From contig CADCWG010000156.1 in assembly GCA_902806335.1 (NCBI GenBank), positions 1 through 64,000 on the forward strand: a DNA stretch of 64,000 nt, written 5' to 3'. Below, piece by piece: positions 1 to 9,273 of the stretch. The translations under genes and the position numbers were made by a program. Below the pieces are notes generated by a model. That model was not told the origin of the DNA. It ran no database searches and saw only the letters and a list, made by a program, of their open reading frames with translations. Positions within the stretch are counted from its first letter, which is position 1, and each line of letters opens with the position of its first letter. The DNA comes from an uncultured Thermomicrobiales bacterium. GTDB lineage: Bacteria; Chloroflexota; Chloroflexia; Thermomicrobiales; UBA6265.

Positions 1-1269
1 TCCGAGGCCTTCCCGCCGGAGGAGCGCGGCCGCGCGCTCGGGATCTGGTCGGCGATCTCGGTCTCCGGCCTGGCGCTCGGCCCGGTCGTCGGCGGCCTGC
101 TCGTCGAGTACGCCAGCTGGCACTGGATCTTCCTCGTCAACGTCCCGATCGGCATCGCGGCGTTCCTCGTCACCCTGGCGGTGGTGCCGGAGTCGCGGGA
201 CACCTCGGGCACGGTGGCCACCGACATCCCGGGCACGGTGGTCATCACCGGCGCGGTCGGCGGGCTGACCTACGGCCTGATCACCGCCGGCGAGCGGGGC
301 TGGACCGACGGCAGGGTGCTCACCGCCTTCGCGGTGGCGGCGGTGCTCTTCCCGCTCTTCGTCCTGATCGAGGCGCGGACCGCCAAGCCGATGGTGCCGC
401 TGCGCTTCTTCCGCTCCTCCACCTTCACCGGCGCCAACCTCGACGCCTTCGCGGTCAGCTTCCTGATCGCGGGTGTGGCGTTCGCCTTCACGCTCTACCT
501 GCAGAACGTGCTCGGCTTCTCCGCGGTGCGGGCCGGGTCGGCGATCCTGCCGCTGGTCGCCGTGATGATGGTCGGCGCCCCGATCACCGGCGCGCTGGTC
601 AACCGGGTCGGCGCCCGGATCCTGATCTCGATCGGGATGATCATCTCGGGCGCGGGGATGCTGCTCTTCCTGCGGGCACGGGCCGACGGCAGCTACTGGG
701 ACATCCTGCCCGCCTACCTGGTGCTCGGCTTCGGCAACTCGATGATCTTCGCCCCGATGACCACCGCGGTCCTCAACAGCGTCGAGTCCGCGAAGAGCGG
801 CGTCGCCTCGGCCGTCAACGGGGCGATCCGAGAGATCGGCAACTCGTTCGGGATCGCGCTGCTCGGCACGCTGATGAACCGGGCGTACCGCGAGGAGTTC
901 AACGCCAACGGCTCCGTCGACGCGCTTCGCGACAGCGCCGACCCGGCGCTCGCCCCGCTGCGGCCGCTCATCGGCCAGGCCGGGGAGGGGGTCAACTACG
1001 CCGGGGAGGCGGTCTACGAGCTCTTCCGCCGCGCCGGGCTCGACCCGTCCGCGCCCGGACTGGCCCCGGTCGCGGACGGTCTACGGCGGGCGAGCGGCCA
1101 GTCCTTCATGGCCGGGATGGACCTCGCGGTCATCGTCTCGGCGGTCGGGATCATGACGGCCAGCGTCGTCTCCTTCTTCCTCATCAAGGACCGGGTCGCC
1201 CTGACGGAGGGCGTGGCCGACCCGGCGACCGGGGGCGACGGTGTCCTCGCCTCGGGTCCAGCCGCCTGA
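1..1269 (+). CDS. MFS drug exporter, DHA2 (EmrB/QacA) type, 3' part
   Basis: Inner-membrane, probably proton-driven, efflux pump of the major facilitator superfamily. The reading frame is open from base 1, so the 5' part lies outside the window; the first residues seen (RGRALGIWSAISVSG, then GPVVGGLL) match the antiporter motif of TM5 in 14-helix drug exporters, followed by the typical WIFLVNVPIG segment. About nine more hydrophobic segments follow. The C-terminus (ALTEGVADPATGGDG) is a soluble tail. The substrate cannot be read from sequence. The next gene begins about 120 bases downstream on the same strand. Confidence 0.9.
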   Translation, partial: SEAFPPEERGRALGIWSAISVSGLALGPVVGGLLVEYASWHWIFLVNVPIGIAAFLVTLAVVPESRDTSGTVATDIPGTVVITGAVGGLTYGLITAGERGWTDGRVLTAFAVAAVLFPLFVLIEARTAKPMVPLRFFRSSTFTGANLDAFAVSFLIAGVAFAFTLYLQNVLGFSAVRAGSAILPLVAVMMVGAPITGALVNRVGARILISIGMIISGAGMLLFLRARADGSYWDILPAYLVLGFGNSMIFAPMTTAVLNSVESAKSGVASAVNGAIREIGNSFGIALLGTLMNRAYREEFNANGSVDALRDSADPALAPLRPLIGQAGEGVNYAGEAVYELFRRAGLDPSAPGLAPVADGLRRASGQSFMAGMDLAVIVSAVGIMTASVVSFFLIKDRVALTEGVADPATGGDGVLASGPAA

Positions 1270-1391
1270 CCGACGACCTGGTGCGGTGACGGTCGCGCGG
1301 CCGCACCGTTCTCCGCCGCGGCCGGTCCTGTTCGACGGGCCACGGCGGCTGTCTCGCCGTCGCCTATGCCGCCCAGCAGGAGGATGACGCG

Positions 1392-1853
1392 ATGTCCACG
1401 CTTCCCTCGTCACGGCGCGAACGCACGGCCCCGCTCGTGGGCGCGAACGACGAGCGCGTCGATCGACGACGGATCCTGCCGGTCGGGCTGGCCGCGATCG
1501 CGATCACGGTGGTGGCAAACGTCCTGGTGCGGGCGGTGGGCCAGGCGATCTTCGAGATCGACGACGCGTTTGACCCGCTGGCGACGGTGTTCCCGACCGT
1601 GATGGCGAGCGTGGTCTACATGCTGCTCGCGGTCGGCGTCTTCGCGGTGCTGGTCCGGTACGTGGCGCGGCCACTTCGCTTCTTCCGGCTGGTCGCCGTT
1701 GTCGCGCTGGTGCTGTCGTACTTGCCGCTGCTGGCGCAGTGGTCCGCCGAGGGGGCGAGCGCCGGCGCGATCACCACGCTGGGGGCGATGCACCTCGTCG
1801 GTTTCGCGGCCGCCGTCGGCCTCCTCACCACCCGCACGCGGGCCGCCGCGTAA
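1392..1853 (+). CDS. Four-helix membrane protein, DUF6069-like
   Basis: Small integral membrane protein of 153 residues with no known activity. About 30 polar N-terminal residues precede four hydrophobic helices, near residues 30-50, 70-90, 97-117 and 127-147. The arrangement and length resemble the DUF6069 family of high-GC Gram-positives; this is recognition by pattern only. The ATG is preceded by AGGAGG at a good distance (about base 1378). It follows the MFS exporter in the same direction and could be co-transcribed with it. Confidence 0.75.
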   Translation: MSTLPSSRRERTAPLVGANDERVDRRRILPVGLAAIAITVVANVLVRAVGQAIFEIDDAFDPLATVFPTVMASVVYMLLAVGVFAVLVRYVARPLRFFRLVAVVALVLSYLPLLAQWSAEGASAGAITTLGAMHLVGFAAAVGLLTTRTRAAA

Positions 1854-1954
1854 CCCCCACGCTCCCAGGCGACGCGCGTGCCCTCGCGGCGCCCTGCCGT
1901 CCGATCGCTCGGTGTGTCTCGTCGCCGCCCGAGCCCATTCCCCAGGAGACGACG

Positions 1955-2368
1955 ATGCTCGACCTGTCGACCGAGAAGGACGCCCATGTCGCTCAGCGCC
2001 TGGGCGAGGACCCGATCGCCTGGCTGGGGACCGTGCGCCCCGACGGGCGGCCGCACCTCGTGCCCGTCTGGTTCTTCTACGACGGGGAGTCGGTCCTCGT
2101 CTACTCGGAGCCCGACAACCAGAAGGTGCGGAACCTTCGCGCCAACCCCCGGGTGACCCTGGCAATCGACGACACCCGCGGCGGCGGGGACGTGGTGATG
2201 GTGGAGGGCGAGGCGACCCTCGACGACGCACCGGCCACCGAGGCGCCGCCGGCGTACCTGGAGAAGTACCGGAACGGCATCGTCCAGATTGGCCACACCC
2301 CCGAGTCGCTGCTGGCGACCTTCTCCCAGGCCATCCGGATCACGCCGAAGCGGATCATCCATTGGTAA
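1955..2368 (+). CDS. PPOX-class flavin/F420-binding protein (TIGR03667/Rv3369-like)
   Basis: Small split-barrel protein of 137 residues in the pyridoxamine 5'-phosphate oxidase superfamily. Members bind FMN or F420 and reduce small substrates. Family signatures visible are WLGTVRPDGRPHLVPVWF near the N-terminus, then VYSEPDNQKVRNL and RVTLAIDD. The start at 1955 is preceded by AGGAGAC; a longer frame reaching back into the previous gene lacks similarity there. Cofactor choice (FMN or F420) cannot be decided from sequence alone. Confidence 0.85.
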   Translation: MLDLSTEKDAHVAQRLGEDPIAWLGTVRPDGRPHLVPVWFFYDGESVLVYSEPDNQKVRNLRANPRVTLAIDDTRGGGDVVMVEGEATLDDAPATEAPPAYLEKYRNGIVQIGHTPESLLATFSQAIRITPKRIIHW

Positions 2369-2845
2369 GACGGCGGCAACCGTGACCGCCGGACCGTGTC
2401 CTACCGCCACCCGGGTATTGAGACCGAATCCGGCTGATCAGCGGTGGTGTCGGGGGTGACGGGACGGCGCGAGCGCCCGGGGCTGAGCCCCACGGTCAGA
2501 GGCTCGGGGAGGAACCCGGCTGGAGCCGGCCGCGATCCCGCCGGGCGAAGCGGCGGCGACCACCCGGATCCGGTATGCGATCCGGTGAACAGTCGACGAC
2601 TCGGCGACGCGAGCATCGCGGAGGCCGCCCGCGGCCGATCGCCGGGATCACTGGAGTAGGGACGAAGCCGGCTGGTGGCGGCCGGGGTCTGCGGGCGCGG
2701 CGGCCACCGTGGCCAACCGGAGTCCTTAGCGCAGCGGCGGGCCACGCGGCCACTGCCCGCGCGGCCCGCCGGTCGTCGCGGACGTCCCCGGGCGCCAGGG
2801 CCCGCGCCCGTTCGTCCTACGGCCCTCCCGAGGTGGGCCGTTCGC
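2369..2845. other. Intergenic region between convergent genes
   Basis: About 480 bases between the PPOX gene (plus) and recG (minus), which converge here. I find no convincing coding frame, tRNA or strong symmetrical terminator. Short frames here have unbiased, arginine/proline-rich translations typical of shadows in GC-rich DNA. Confidence 0.5.
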
Positions 2846-5365
2846 TTAGAGCGGGACGTCCGGGGAGGCGCGGAGCCAGAAGGCCTGGAGCCGCGCCTTG
2901 AGCGGCAGGTGGTCCACCTCGGCGAGGTCGGGATCGAGGGCGAGCAGGTCCTCCGCGGCCTGCCGGGCCTCATCGAGGAGGCGGGTGTCGAAGCCTCCGT
3001 CGAGCCAGGCCAGTTCCGGCAGGCCGCTCTGACGGGTCCCGATCACGTCGCCAGGGCCGCGGAGCTCGAGGTCCTTCTGGGCGAGCACGAAGCCGTCGGT
3101 GGTGTCGACCATCGTCTGCAGCCGCTCTTCCCCGACCGGGGTCGCTTCGTCGGCGAGGAGCAGGCAGTACGACCGCGCGCCGCCGCGGCCGACCCGGCCG
3201 CGGAACTGGTGGAGCTGGGAGAGCCCGAAGCGGTCCGCGCCCTCGATCAGCATCACCGTGGCGTTCGGAACGTCGATGCCGACCTCGATCACCGAGGTCG
3301 AGACGAGCACGTCGTGGGCGCGGTCCCGGAAGGCGGTCATCACCGCGTCCTTGTCCCGCCCCGCCATCCGGCCGTGGAGGAGGGCCACCCGCAGCTCGGG
3401 GAAGACCTCCTGCTGGAGCCGCTCGGCCTCGGCGACGGCGGCCTTCGCTTCGATCGCCTCCGACTCCTCGACCAGCGGGCAGATCACGAAGACCTGGTGC
3501 CCGAGGTCGACCTGCTCGCGGACCAGGTCGTAGGCGGCCTCCCGCTCGTCGCCGAAGTAGCGGCGGGTCTCGATCGGGACGCGCCCGGGCGGCAGCTCGC
3601 CGATCACCGACACGTCCAGGTCGCCGTTGAGCACCAGGTTGAGGGTGCGCGGGATGGGGGTCGCCGTCATCGCCAGGGCGTGGGGCACGGCGCCGGCGCC
3701 CTTGCCCGGGAGGTCGGCCCGCTGCCGGACGCCGAACCGGTGCTGCTCGTCGACCACGGCGAGGCCGAGGCGGGCGAACTCGACCGTGCCCTGGATCAGG
3801 GCGTGGGTGCCGACGAGGACGTCGACCTCGCCCGCCGCCGCGGCCCCGAGGGCGGCCCGGCGCTCGGCGGCCCGGGTGCTCCCGGTCAGCAGGGCGACCG
3901 TCGGCCGCTCCTCCTCCGCGAGGCCGGCGTAGAGCCCCCGGAAGTTGTGGAAGTGCTGCTCGGCGAGGATCTCCGTCGGCGCCATCACCGCCGCCTGGCA
4001 CCCGCTCTCGACCGCGGCGAGGGCGGCGGTCGCCGCGACGACGGTCTTGCCGGAGCCGACGTCACCCTGGAGGAGGCGGCTCATCGGCCGTGGTTGCTCG
4101 AGGTCGGTCAGGATCTCGCCGAGGGCGCGGGTCTGGGCTCCGGTGAGGCGGAAGGGCAGCCCGGCGTGGAAGCGGGCGATCCGGTCGGGGTCGACCTGGA
4201 AGGGGATGCCGTCGTGGGCGCGCCGCTCGCGGCGACGCTGGACGTGGCCGAGCTGGAGCAGGAACAGGTCGTCGAATGCCAGGCGCCGCACGGCCCGGGC
4301 GCGGTCCTCGTCGGTGTCGGGGTAGTGGACCGCCTCGTAGGCCTCCGCCAGCCCCAGCAGGCCGAGCCGGTCGCGGACGGCGGCGGGCAGGAAGTCCTCG
4401 ACCGTGGTCCGCGTGGCGTCCAGCGCCGCCCGCGTGAGCGATCGCATCGACTTCTGGTGCAGCCCCTTGGTGAGGGGGTAGACGGGAGTCAGGCGGCCGG
4501 TCGAGAGCCCGTCGGCGCCGATCCGCTCCCACTCGGGGTTGGTGAAGCTGAGCGGGCCGAAGTCCCCCTTGACCTCTCCGCTGACCGCCAGCTCGTCGCC
4601 GACGCTGATCTGCTTGGCGACGAAGGTGCTGAACCAGGTGATCCGCATCCAGCCGGTGCCGTCGGAGAGCTTGGCGACCACGCGGGGCGGGCCGCCGCCG
4701 TGGGCCTCCCGGAGCTCGGTGATCTCGCCGCGGACGGTCACCTCGCTGCCCGGTGCCGCCCGCAGTGCCGCCCCGATCGGCTCCGTCCGGGAGTAGTCGA
4801 TGTGTCGCACCGGCGCGAGGCGGAGGAGGTCCTCGACGGTGCGGATCTCGGCCCGGTGGCCTTCCAGCTTCTTGGCGACGGCGGCACCGACGCGAGGCAG
4901 GGCGGTGACCGGGGCGTCGGATCGGACGGACTTCACGGCCGGCGGCGCCCCGTCGTCCCGCGGCTTGGCGGCCCGGGAGCTCGACCGTCGGGGGGCGACC
5001 GCGCTCGGCAGCGTCCCGAACGGCGTCGGCGCCGTCGGGGTCTGGAGATGCGGGCGCAGGGCCTCGAGCGCGCCGGCGATCCGCTTGAGCGCCTCGCCGC
5101 GCTCGGCCACCGGCAGCGACTGGTAGGCCTGGAACTGCCGACCGATATCGTTGAGGAGGGCGCTGCCCTGCTGGCTGGGCAGGCTCTGGCGGAGCCGCCG
5201 CAGGGTGCCGTCGGCCCGGGCGATCGCCATCCGATCCGTGAACCCCGCGCGCCAGACCCCGCGCAGCGCTTCCACGGCCTCGTCGAGCGGGCGCGCGGGA
5301 GCCGCCGACCGGGGGTCGGAAACGGCCGACGGCGTGGCCACCCGGTGGCGACGGGGGAGGTCCAA
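2846..5365 (-). CDS. recG: ATP-dependent DNA helicase RecG
   Basis: Branch-migration helicase that remodels stalled forks and Holliday junctions. At 839 residues it is longer than the usual ~690 because of an N-terminal region of about 150 residues, as in several thermophile RecGs. The wedge/OB domain is around residues 200-290. Helicase motifs are clear: Walker A GDVGSGKT (434-441), DEQH (539-542), the HGRM and VSTSVIEVGIDVP region (664-700) and QFRGRVGRG (720-728). The start shown is a TTG without an obvious ribosome site; GTG at 5341 is an alternative. It lies downstream of the FakA/DegV block on the same strand, an order shared with Bacillus (yloU-yloV...recG). Confidence 0.97.
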   Translation of the reverse strand: MDLPRRHRVATPSAVSDPRSAAPARPLDEAVEALRGVWRAGFTDRMAIARADGTLRRLRQSLPSQQGSALLNDIGRQFQAYQSLPVAERGEALKRIAGALEALRPHLQTPTAPTPFGTLPSAVAPRRSSSRAAKPRDDGAPPAVKSVRSDAPVTALPRVGAAVAKKLEGHRAEIRTVEDLLRLAPVRHIDYSRTEPIGAALRAAPGSEVTVRGEITELREAHGGGPPRVVAKLSDGTGWMRITWFSTFVAKQISVGDELAVSGEVKGDFGPLSFTNPEWERIGADGLSTGRLTPVYPLTKGLHQKSMRSLTRAALDATRTTVEDFLPAAVRDRLGLLGLAEAYEAVHYPDTDEDRARAVRRLAFDDLFLLQLGHVQRRRERRAHDGIPFQVDPDRIARFHAGLPFRLTGAQTRALGEILTDLEQPRPMSRLLQGDVGSGKTVVAATAALAAVESGCQAAVMAPTEILAEQHFHNFRGLYAGLAEEERPTVALLTGSTRAAERRAALGAAAAGEVDVLVGTHALIQGTVEFARLGLAVVDEQHRFGVRQRADLPGKGAGAVPHALAMTATPIPRTLNLVLNGDLDVSVIGELPPGRVPIETRRYFGDEREAAYDLVREQVDLGHQVFVICPLVEESEAIEAKAAVAEAERLQQEVFPELRVALLHGRMAGRDKDAVMTAFRDRAHDVLVSTSVIEVGIDVPNATVMLIEGADRFGLSQLHQFRGRVGRGGARSYCLLLADEATPVGEERLQTMVDTTDGFVLAQKDLELRGPGDVIGTRQSGLPELAWLDGGFDTRLLDEARQAAEDLLALDPDLAEVDHLPLKARLQAFWLRASPDVPL

Positions 5366-5507
5366 GGGGGTTCTCGGTCTCGCTCAGCGTGCGGGGCAAC
5401 GGCTGAATTGTACCCCGACCTCCCGCCCCAACGGACGGCGAGCGGGAACCAACCGCGGTCGCGGCGGCGGTCGCCGCCGCCGTCGGGGAACGGAGGGACT
5501 TCGCTCC

Positions 5508-6407
5508 TCAGCCCGCCAGCAGCGGGGCCACGCCGACGCAGCCGGGGCCGGCGTAGGTGGCGACCACCGGGCCGAGCTCGTTGACGACGACGGTACCGTC
5601 CGGAGTCAGGTGGGCCAGGCGGTCGGCCAGCGCCCGGGCGTCGCGCTCGTTGCCGACGTGCATCACGGCCAGGCCGTCGAGGGGCGCCTCGTCCTCGGCC
5701 AGGGCGGCGAGGCGGTCGATCGCCTTTCGCCAGGTGCGAACCCGCTCCACCGGGTGGACGGCGCCGCTGTGGATGCCAAGGATCGGCTTGATGCTGAGCA
5801 TCGAACCGATCATCTGCGAGGCGCGCCCGATCCGGCCGCCCTTCTGGAGGTACTCCAGCGTCTCGAGCACCGCGAACACGCGGCAGCGGGGGATGGCCGC
5901 GTCGGCGGCGGCGGTGGCCTCGGCGAGCGTCGCGCCGCTCCGGGCGGCGCGGGCGGCGGTGACCGCCACCCAGCCCGCCCCCATCGAGACGGTGCCCGTC
6001 TCGACCACCCGGATCCGTTCGGGCGCGACCGCCTCCGCGGCGAGCCGGGCGGCATTGGCGGTGCCCGACAGCCCCGCCGCGATCGTCACGCAGAGGACGT
6101 CCCGCCCCCCGTCGATCGCCCGCCGGAAGGCGTCCTCGAAGCTGGTCGTCGGCGGCTGGGACGTGGTCGGGAGCGCGGCGGCGGAGGTCAGCCGGGCCAG
6201 GAACGCGGCCTGGTCGAGATCGACCCCGTCCCGAAACGACTCTTCCCCGAACTGGACCGTCAGCGGCACGACGACCATCCCGAGGGACTCCCGCAGCGCA
6301 AGCGGGATATCGCTGGTCGAGTCGACGACCACGGTCACGGGACGCGCGGGACCGCCACCCGTCCCGCCCGCGCCGCCGAGAGGTCGCGCCGTCGTCGCTG
6401 CCGTCAC
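5508..6407 (-). CDS. DegV family fatty-acid-binding protein (FakB-like), copy 1
   Basis: DegV proteins (FakB) bind a fatty acid and present it to the kinase FakA, which phosphorylates the carboxyl group; the product is then used for phospholipid synthesis. Diagnostic segments are VVVDSTSDIP near the N-terminus, LPTTSQPPTTSFED (fatty-acid carboxyl site Thr/Ser), AAGLSGTANAARL and LEYLQKGGRIGRA. The GTG start directly abuts the TAG of the upstream degV copy, suggesting translational coupling; an internal GTG just before VVVDSTSD is an alternative that would remove about 22 low-complexity residues. Acyl-chain preference is not readable. Confidence 0.92.
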   Translation of the reverse strand: MTAATTARPLGGAGGTGGGPARPVTVVVDSTSDIPLALRESLGMVVVPLTVQFGEESFRDGVDLDQAAFLARLTSAAALPTTSQPPTTSFEDAFRRAIDGGRDVLCVTIAAGLSGTANAARLAAEAVAPERIRVVETGTVSMGAGWVAVTAARAARSGATLAEATAAADAAIPRCRVFAVLETLEYLQKGGRIGRASQMIGSMLSIKPILGIHSGAVHPVERVRTWRKAIDRLAALAEDEAPLDGLAVMHVGNERDARALADRLAHLTPDGTVVVNELGPVVATYAGPGCVGVAPLLAG

Positions 6408-7256
6408 CTAAGGCTCCATTCGTTCGGCGACCGCGACGCCCATCGCGCCCGGACCAACGTGGGTATCGATCACCGGTCCCATCTCCGCGATCAGCACTTC
6501 GTCGCGGGGGACGATCAGTCTGAACTCGTCGGCGAGCTCCCGCGCCTCGTCCGGGGTCGAATTGTGGAGGACGGCCAGCCGGGCGACAGTGGGTAGACCG
6601 CGGACGAAGCCGACCAGGCTCCGCCGTGCCCGGACCCTCGTCCGGGTCCGCTCGAGGGGGACGATCACGCCGTCCTCGACGCGCAGGATCGGCTTCAGGT
6701 CGAGGATCGATCCCAGCAACGCCCGCGCCGCGCCGATCCTGCCGCCGCGGCGCAGGTACTCGAGGGTGTCGACGAAGAAGACCATGTGGTGTCCGGGCGC
6801 TTCGGCCCGGAGTCGGGCGGCGATCGCGGACCCGTCGAGACCTTCCTCGGCGAGCGCCGCGCCACGGAGGGCAAGCAGGCCGAGCGCCATCGAGGCGGTC
6901 GCCGAGTCGACCACCTCGACCGCGACCTCGGAGGCGACGTCGTCCCGGGCGATGGTCGCGGCGCCGACGGTGCCGCTCAGCTTGCCGGAGATGTGGACCG
7001 ACACGATCGCGTCGTGGTCCGTCGCGAGCCGGCGATACGTCTCCGTGAAGAGACCGGCCGAGGGCTGCGAGGTGGTCGGTAGGCGGTCCGAACTCCCGAG
7101 GCGGCGCAGGAAATCGCCGGTCGTCAGGTCGACGCCATCGCGGAAGACCTCGTCGCCGAAGTGGACGTTAAGGGGCACGACCGTGATCCCCGCGCGCCGG
7201 GCGATCTCGGGTGGTAGGTCGGCGGTGCTGTCGGTCACGATCGCGACGCGCGCCAT
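6408..7256 (-). CDS. DegV family fatty-acid-binding protein (FakB-like), copy 2
   Basis: Second FakB-type protein, 282 residues from an ATG at 7256 (MARVAIVTDSTADLPPE, the canonical DegV start). It carries LPTTSQPSAGLFTE, HISGKLSGTVGAA and LEYLRRGGRIGAARALLG, as the family does. It lies between fakA and the first DegV copy, 127 bases from the fakA stop. Two non-identical copies beside one fakA suggest that the two carriers prefer different chains (for example saturated against unsaturated), as is known for Staphylococcus FakB1/FakB2. That specificity split is inference here. Confidence 0.93.
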   Translation of the reverse strand: MARVAIVTDSTADLPPEIARRAGITVVPLNVHFGDEVFRDGVDLTTGDFLRRLGSSDRLPTTSQPSAGLFTETYRRLATDHDAIVSVHISGKLSGTVGAATIARDDVASEVAVEVVDSATASMALGLLALRGAALAEEGLDGSAIAARLRAEAPGHHMVFFVDTLEYLRRGGRIGAARALLGSILDLKPILRVEDGVIVPLERTRTRVRARRSLVGFVRGLPTVARLAVLHNSTPDEARELADEFRLIVPRDEVLIAEMGPVIDTHVGPGAMGVAVAERMEP

Positions 7257-7383
7257 GGAGCCCCCTTGCGTGTCGGGTCCGGCGGCCGCGTCCCGCCCTT
7301 CGGGTGGCGGCGCTGACGGGACGCGGCCACCGTGCCCCGGCGGAGACCCGCCGGAGGGGTACAAACCGCTGGCCAGGCTGGAC

Positions 7384-9273
7384 TCACTCCACCGCGATCA
7401 CGTACCGGTAGTGCGGCTGGCCGCCGGCATAGACCTCGACCTCCACCCCGGGGTGGTCCGCCGCGATGGTAGCCCGGAGGGTCTCCGCCTGCTCGGGCGC
7501 GATGCCCTCGCCGGTGAAGACGGTCACCAGTTCGGCGTCGTCCAGGCCCGCCTCGGCGAGCGCCGCGCCGGTCACCGCGTCGTCGTCGTCCCCGCTGGCG
7601 ACGAGCACGTCGTCGAGCAGGCCGATCGCCTGCCCGGCCCTCACCGCGACGCCGTTGATCGTCGCGTCCCGGACGGCGCGGGTCAACTCGACGGTGCGGA
7701 CCGAGGCCAGGGCGGCGACCATCGCCGCCGCGTTGGCGTCGAGGTCGCCGTCGGACTGGTGCGCCGCCAGCGCGGCGAGGCCCTGCGGGACGGACCGGCT
7801 CGGAACCACGCGAACCCGCTTGGAGGTGAGCTCGGGAACGTGGTTCGCGGTGAGGACGATGTTGGGGTTGTTCGGCAGCAGGATGACCTCGTCCTGCTCG
7901 GCCACGGTCACGGCGTCGAGGAGCTCTTCGATGCTGGGGTTCATCGTCTGCCCGCCGCGGATGATCCCGCTCGCGCCCATCGAGCGGAGCGCCTCCCCCA
8001 GGCCGTCGCCGGCGGCGACCGCGAGGATCGCCTGGCGGCCGAGCGGCGCGACGGCTGCCGTGTCGCTCGCGGCGGCGACGGCGGGGACCGGCCGGCCGGC
8101 AGACGTCTGCTGGGCGGCCTCGTGCCGCTGCTCGTGCCGCTGCTCGTGCTGCTGCTCCCGCCGCTCCCCGCGCTGGTCGGAGAGGGCGCGGGTCTGCGCC
8201 TGCATGTTGTCGATCTTGATCTGACCGAGCTCGCCGAGGCGCAGCGCGTAGTCGAGCACCATGCCCGGGTTGAGGACGTGGATGTGGACCTTGAGGACGG
8301 TGTCGTCGCCGACGATCACGGCCGACTCGCCCATCGCCGCCAGCTCGGCGCGGCTCCGTTCGAAGTCGATCCGCTCCCCAAAGACCATGAAGTTCGTGCA
8401 GTAGCCGAAGATATCCTCGCCGTGGAGCTCCTCGACCTTGTCGAGGAAGGCCATCTCCGCCCCGACCGCCGCCGGGTCGGTGGTCCCGGTCGCGTCCGCC
8501 GGCACCGACGCCTCGCCGCGCGCGTACCGGGCCATCCCGGCGAGGATGTGGACGACGCCCTGGCCGCCGGCGTCGACCACGCCGGCCTGGCGCAGGATAT
8601 CGAGCAGGTCGGGGGTGGTGGCGAGGGCCGCCTCCGCGCCCTCGGTCGCGGCGCCGATCACCCCGACCAGCGACGGGTCGACGGCGGCGCGGGCGGCGGC
8701 CCGCTCGGCCGCGCCACGGATGACGGTCAGCATCGTCCCCTCGACCGGGCGCATGACCGCCTTGTAGGCCATCTCCCGCGCCTGGACCAGGGCCGCGGCG
8801 AGGGCGGGACCGTCGATCGCGTCCTCGTCGGCGACGGCCCGCGCGAACCCGCGAAAGATCTGGGAGAGGATCACGCCCGAGTTGCCGCGGGCACCCATCA
8901 GGGCACCGTAGGCGACCTTGGCGGCGACCTCGCCGGCCCGAGCGGCGGCCGGACCGCGCAGCGCCGCGGCCTCGTCCAGGGCCGCCCGCATCGTGAGTCC
9001 CATGTTCGTGCCCGTGTCGCCGTCGGGGACCGGGAAGACGTTGAGGGCGTTGATGCGGTCGCGGTTCGCGGTCAGGGCGTCGGTGGCGGCGGTCACCGCC
9101 GCGAGAAGCGCGGGGCCGTCCCAGGGCGCGGTGGCCGCCGCCGTCCCGGGATCGTCCCGCGGGTCGGGCGGGCCCTCACGGTGGGCGGTGCCGCCGTTCG
9201 TGGCGAGCGGGGCGACGGCGGGGCTGGGCTCGGTCGCCGTGAGCGCGTCCTTCGCGTGTCCGCGGCGGCTCAT
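7384..9273 (-). CDS. fakA: Fatty acid kinase FakA (DhaL/YloV family)
   Basis: ATP-dependent kinase for fatty acids held by FakB. The N-terminal DhaL domain (about 52-240) has the ATP/Mg motif NVFPVPDGDTGTNM (78-91) and GARGNSGVILSQIFRG. The middle domain has the zinc-type residues GYCTNF and HIHV (about 293 and 331-333). The C-terminal domain has GGQTMNPSIEELLDAV. Two additions are unusual: about 50 low-complexity residues before the DhaL domain and a charged linker near 370-395 with repeated EQRHEQRHE. The ATG start overlaps the Asp23 stop by four bases. Upstream Asp23 and downstream DegV genes fit a single operon. Confidence 0.95.
   Translation of the reverse strand: MSRRGHAKDALTATEPSPAVAPLATNGGTAHREGPPDPRDDPGTAAATAPWDGPALLAAVTAATDALTANRDRINALNVFPVPDGDTGTNMGLTMRAALDEAAALRGPAAARAGEVAAKVAYGALMGARGNSGVILSQIFRGFARAVADEDAIDGPALAAALVQAREMAYKAVMRPVEGTMLTVIRGAAERAAARAAVDPSLVGVIGAATEGAEAALATTPDLLDILRQAGVVDAGGQGVVHILAGMARYARGEASVPADATGTTDPAAVGAEMAFLDKVEELHGEDIFGYCTNFMVFGERIDFERSRAELAAMGESAVIVGDDTVLKVHIHVLNPGMVLDYALRLGELGQIKIDNMQAQTRALSDQRGERREQQHEQRHEQRHEAAQQTSAGRPVPAVAAASDTAAVAPLGRQAILAVAAGDGLGEALRSMGASGIIRGGQTMNPSIEELLDAVTVAEQDEVILLPNNPNIVLTANHVPELTSKRVRVVPSRSVPQGLAALAAHQSDGDLDANAAAMVAALASVRTVELTRAVRDATINGVAVRAGQAIGLLDDVLVASGDDDDAVTGAALAEAGLDDAELVTVFTGEGIAPEQAETLRATIAADHPGVEVEVYAGGQPHYRYVIAVE

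Noticed and set aside
2675-5584. Open frame of 969 codons opposite recG
   Set aside because: It is the complement of recG, with no ribosome site; its translation is the Gly/Arg/Asp-rich shadow common in GC-rich genes.
8101-8175. Short tandem-like repeat inside fakA
   Set aside because: It encodes the EQRH linker of the protein and is not an independent repeat or CRISPR array.
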